This document shows positions 59,990 to 64,000 of a stretch of 64,000 nucleotides of DNA, piece by piece; the stretch's first letter is position 1; each line of letters opens with the position of its first letter. Origin of the DNA: Ptychodera flava (Eukaryota > Hemichordata > Enteropneusta > Ptychoderidae); NCBI RefSeq assembly GCF_041260155.1, contig NC_091936.1, positions 41,570,963 through 41,634,962 of the forward strand, in the 5' to 3' direction. The position numbers and the translations under genes were made by a program. The notes under the pieces are model-generated. The model saw only the letters and a program-made list of their open reading frames with translations. It made no database searches and had not been told where the DNA came from.

Positions 59990-62060
59990 AACAAGATATT
60001 TGATTTTGGAATTTCTGTCAAAATGTTGATCCACTATACATGGGAGTCTATGACAAAACTATACATGGGAGTCTATGACAAAACTGTCAAAAAATTTTCA
60101 GAATTAAAAATTTGCACTATTTGTGCATATATGGACCCTGAATAATTGACATAATTGTGCTTGATTAGAAGAGGGTGGTAAAATGTGCATCTGTGTACAA
60201 TAACTTTGTTTTTGGAATTTCGCATAAAATGTTGATCCACTATACATGGGAGTCTATGACAAAACTGTAAAAAAAAATTTTCAGAATTAAAAATATGCAC
60301 TATTTGTGTATATATGACCCTGAATAATTGACATAATTGTGCTTGATTAGAAGAGGGTGGTAACACGTGCATCTCTTGTACAATAACTTTGTTTTTGGAA
60401 TTTCGCATAAAATGTTGATCCATTATACATTGTAGTCTATGACGAAACTATGAATAATTTTTTTAAAATACAAACTTGGCAAATCTGTGTATTTATGTAT
60501 GCTTGATTATTGATATTTATGTTCTTGATTAGACTAGAGTGGTTACAAGTCCATGTGTGTGCAAGAAATTTGATTTTGGAATTTCACCGAAATGTTGATT
60601 CACTATACATGGCAGTCTATGGTGAAACCCTATGAATAATTTTTTTCCAATACAAAAATAGGTAAATCTGTGCATTTATGTACACTCAATTATTGGTACT
60701 AATGTTCATGATTAGACTAGAGTGGTTTCAAGTCAATGGTTGTGCAAGAAATTTGATTTTGGCATATCACTTAAATGTCGATTTACTATACATGGCAGTC
60801 TATGATGAAACTATGAATAATTTTTTTCCAATACAAAAATAGGTAAATCTGTGCATTTATGTACACTCAATTATTGGTACTAATGTTCATGATTAGACTA
60901 GAGTGGTTTCAAGTCAATGGTTGTGCAAGAAATTTGATTTTGGCATATCACTTAAATGTCGATTACTATACATGGCAGTCTATGATGAAACTATGAATAA
61001 TTTTTTTCCAATACAAAAATAGGTAAATCTGTGCATTTATGTACACTCAATTATTGGTACTAATGTTCATGATTAGACTAGAGTGGTTTCAAGTCAATGG
61101 TTGTGCAAGAAATTTGATTTTGGCATATCACTTAAATGTCGATTTACTATACATGGCAGTCTATGATGAAACTATGAATAATTTTTTTCCAATACAAAAA
61201 TAGGAAAATCTGTGCATTTATGTACACTTGATTATTGGTATTAATGTTCATGATTAGACTAGAGTAGTTTCAAGTCAATGGTTGTGCAAGAAATTTGATT
61301 TTGGAATTTCACTGAAATGTCCATTCACTATACATGGCAGTCTATGATGAAACTATGAATAATTTTTTTCCAATACAAAACTTGGTAAACCTGTGCATTT
61401 ATGTACACCTAATTATTAGTATTAATATTCATGATTAGACTAGAGTGGTTTCAAGTCCATGGTTGTGCAAGAAATTTGATTTTGGCATATCACTTAAATG
61501 TCGATTTACTATACATGGCAGTCTATGATGAAACTATGAATAATTTTTTTCCAATACAAAAATAGGTAAATCTGTGCATTTATGTACACTCAATTATTGG
61601 TACTAATGTTCATGATTAGACTAGAGTGGTTTCAAGTCAATGGTTGTGCAAGAAATTTGATTTTGGCATATCACTTAAATGTCGATTTACTATACATGGC
61701 AGTCTATGATGAAACTATGAATAATTTTTTTCCAATACAAAAATAGGAAAATCTGTGCATTTATGTACACTTGATTATTGGTATTAATGTTCATGATTAG
61801 ACTAGAGTAGTTTCAAGTCAATGGGTGTGCAAGAAATTTGATTTTGGAATTTCACTGAAATGTCCATTCACTATACATGGCAGTGTATGATGAAACTATG
61901 AATAATTTTTTTCCAATACAAAACTTGGTAAACCTGTGCATTTATGTACACCTAATTATTAGTATTAATATTCATGATTAGACTAGAGTGGTTTCAAGTC
62001 CATGGTTGTGCAAGAAATTTGATTTTGGAATTTCACCAAAATGTTGATTCACTATATATT
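59990..62060 (+). repeat. ~181-bp satellite array, core of J
   Basis: Units are marked by ccaatacaaaa at 60647, 60828, 61008, 61189, 61370, 61551, 61732 and 61913 (spacing 180-181). Older, more diverged units cover about 59990-60640. Each unit carries ctatacatggcagtctatg and a tgcaagaaatttgattttgg box. Near the right end, three unit types alternate in the same order twice, giving a 543-bp higher-order repeat. Confidence 0.92.
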
Positions 62061-62430
62061 GTAGGCTATGAGGAAACTACAAATAACTCATAGGTTATCT
62101 GATCCTAAATTGTTATTCAAAAGTTGTTCGACCTGAAGCTTCCAGTTGTTATTGATGACACTATGCACTATTCTGAACAGTTTGTATTCTGTCAATGTCC
62201 TCAAAAAATTAAAAAATGTACATACAGCAACATGAACGTTTGACACCGACCTATACCCAATGTATTGTCAATGGGAGAATGATGTCAAATAAGTAATCTC
62301 CCAAATTGTTATTGAAAGAGTCATTATAGGGGACAGTTATGCACAATAGTGTTGAATAAGTAGAAATCATGACAACTTAAATCAATGTGGCTGCTTGGAT
62401 CATCAATACATTGTTTATTATACCTCAAAT
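62061..62430. other. J interior, right subterminal sequence
   Basis: Unique AT-rich DNA after the satellite; nothing coding is recognised. Confidence 0.5.
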
Positions 62431-62852
62431 TTGCGCCCGAAGGGCGCGCCGAAAATGGTAATGGCAGAAAATGAAAGTGCCAGGAGGTATTTTTTCTTTT
62501 TTCAGTATTCCATAACGTGCACATGCAATTTCAGCTTTGATGCATGAAAAAAGGTGACCCTCCCCCATAGGCTTGCACAAAATTTTATGACCCTTCAAAA
62601 ATGCTTGCGCGAAAAATGGCGACCCACCCCCAAAAAACACCGGCCCACCCCCCCCTGTAATTTGTGTCCAGTCCCTAATTAATACCAAATTTGGCGAATA
62701 TTAACTATGAAAATCCCAGTAAACTGCAAGAATAACACAGAACAGAGGCGAACGGGCGTAGAGTCTCCACTGTAATCGTGCAGTGAACGTTATCGATCGA
62801 TATCCTTTTGTCCGAAATTGATACATTGTTGTCTCGCTCACTCGCATGTAGT

Positions 62853-62871
62853 CCCCCCCCCCCCCCCCCCC
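62853..62871 (+). repeat. Homopolymer C run in the J right arm
   Basis: 19 consecutive C, the mirror of the G run in the left arm. Confidence 0.9.
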
Positions 62872-63234
62872 GTTCACAATGGCGCCAACTACGCCGAGGT
62901 GCGCCAAAATGTGCCGAAACGTACGTTAAAGTATCACCAAAACTAAAAAAATTGTCGTCGATTTAATTTCAGTACAGGAAACCAACGGATACCTTCAATG
63001 TTGATATTTAAGTGTATAAGTCAATATATGGGTTATTGTGGAAATGTTTATGACGTGACCTCAACACACGAGCGCCCGGCCGGCACAAGCGGCGTCCAAA
63101 CAAATTTTCGATCGATAATCTATTGAAAATAACTTGATACAATGTTCGTCGTTGTCAATAGCGACCGTCTGAGAGCGCTGTTCGATAGAAATTATGCTTC
63201 GCGGAATAACGTACACTGAGGCATACCTCTGAGA

Positions 63235-63755
63235 CATATGTGAGAGAAAAACAATTGAATGCGACACAGACTTGGAATGCCGAGACATATGTGAGAGAAA
63301 AACATTTGATTGCGACGCAGACTTTGAATGCGGAGACATATGTGAGAGAAAAACATTTGATTGCGACGCAGACTTTGAATGCGGAGACATATGTGAGAGA
63401 AAAACATTTGATTGCGACGCAGACTTTGAATGCGGAGACATAAGCTTATGTGAGAGAAAAACATTTGATTGCGACGCAGACTTTGAATGCGGAGACATAT
63501 GTGAGAGAAAAACAATTGAATGCGACGCAGACTTTGAATGCGGAGACATATGTGAGAGAAAAACATTTGATTGCGACGCAGACTTTGAATGCGGAGACAT
63601 AAGCTTATGTGAGAGAAAAACATTTGATTGCGACGCAGACTTTGAATGCGGAGACATATGTGAGAGAAAAACAATTGAATGCGACGCAGACTTTGAATGC
63701 GGAGACATATGTGAGAGAAAAACAATTGAATGCGACGCAGACTTTGAATGCGGAG
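63235..63755 (-). repeat. 51-bp minisatellite, right arm of J (about 10 units)
   Basis: Inverted relative to the left-arm array, with the same unit and the same 57-bp aagctt variants. It has about six units fewer, which accounts for much of the length difference between the arms. Confidence 0.93.
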
Positions 63756-63779
63756 AACAGGTAGTTTTGGGCCACCGTA

Positions 63780-64000
63780 GTATCCCATAGTTATCCCTAT
63801 ATACCAAAAATCAGACCTCTAGCTCTGTTGGCTTGCCCAAAATTAGATATGTGCATATTTAATGAGGCATGACCTATGGTACCATAAGGTATCCCATCTT
63901 ACCAAATATGAAGGGTGTAGTCCTTGTGGTTACTGAGTTATGGACAGATATGTATATTTGAGGTCAAAGGTCATCAAGGTCATGTGACATTTTGTTAAAA
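63780..64000 (+). repeat. H tandem repeat, right part (continues past the window)
   Basis: Resumes with gtatcccatagttatccc and a ccaaatatgaagggtgtag unit at about 63903. It is in phase with the part left of element J and runs off the end of the window. Confidence 0.85.

Larger units (their letters stand above)
57292..63779. mobile_element. J: 6.5-kb foldback-like element built of satellites
   Basis: It starts tacggtggcccaaaactacc and ends with the exact complement. It is flanked by a 6-bp duplication, gtatcc (57286-57291 and 63780-63785), and rejoining the flanks restores the H repeat phrase gtatcccatag. The arms exceed 1 kb. Each carries a 51-bp minisatellite (about 16 units left, 10 right), then about 560 bp of shared unique sequence with a run of about 19 G (C in the right arm). 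The core is a ~181-bp satellite. A 773-bp palindrome (K) is inserted in the left arm. No transposase is seen. Long arms made of subrepeats recall Foldback, Galileo and sea-urchin TU elements. The class is inferred. Confidence 0.85.

Noticed and set aside
60073-60423. A 116-codon minus-strand frame with a repeated peptide
   Set aside because: It spans two units of the ~181-bp satellite and is a repeat by-product.
57292-63779. J as a Polinton-type element, because of long inverted repeats and a 6-bp duplication
   Set aside because: No capsid, polymerase or integrase sequence is seen, the interior is satellite DNA, and the ends do not begin AG. A foldback-like element fits better.

Overview
This window looks like AT-rich nuclear DNA of an invertebrate animal. 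The genes have introns or long non-coding flanks, there is no operon structure, and the repeats are typical of invertebrates: a BEL/Pao LTR element, an L1/Tx1-type LINE tail, a Penelope-like reverse transcriptase, TTAA-flanked MITEs and pearl-like tandem-repeat elements. A marine deuterostome (hemichordate or amphioxus) is my best guess. A lophotrochozoan cannot be excluded from sequence alone.

Only two host genes can be supported. One is an apparently single-exon ELOVL3/6-type fatty-acid elongase on the + strand (5037-5909). The other is a four-exon short-chain dehydrogenase of the retinol/17-beta-hydroxysteroid (SDR9C) type on the - strand, complement(join(27101..27333, 42350..42513, 43307..43562, 44014..44335)). 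It totals 975 nt (324 aa plus stop). All three splice phases agree, and intron 1 has a GC donor. The two genes work on lipid substrates, but nothing shows that they act together.

Layout: 1-5 kb is unannotated DNA with two hairpins. 5-7 kb holds the elongase and its 3' flank. A diverged copy of that flank lies at 18.5-19.1 kb. 10.6-17.1 kb is a palindromic element split by a young BEL/Pao fossil, followed by a LINE 3' fragment (17.15-18.47 kb). 19-27 kb is intergenic DNA with several small inverted-repeat elements. 27.1-44.3 kb is the SDR gene. Its 15-kb intron 3 is a nest of transposons: D1 contains E and F, F contains a Penelope-like remnant, and that remnant contains D2. A 9-bp-TSD, MULE-like element carrying a helicase gene fragment and a third D copy follow. 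44-56 kb is intergenic DNA with further copies of the TTAA MITE families A and B and two small duplications. 56.3-64 kb is a ~225-bp tandem repeat (H) split by a 6.5-kb foldback-like element (J). J has arms made of a 51-bp minisatellite, a core made of a 181-bp satellite, and a 773-bp near-perfect palindrome inserted in one arm.

The most unusual item is element J. Next come the nested intron, the long inverted repeats of F with six symmetric TGACGTCA motifs, the MULE-like element with the RecQ-like fragment, and a MITE that appears to supply the poly(A) signal of the SDR gene.
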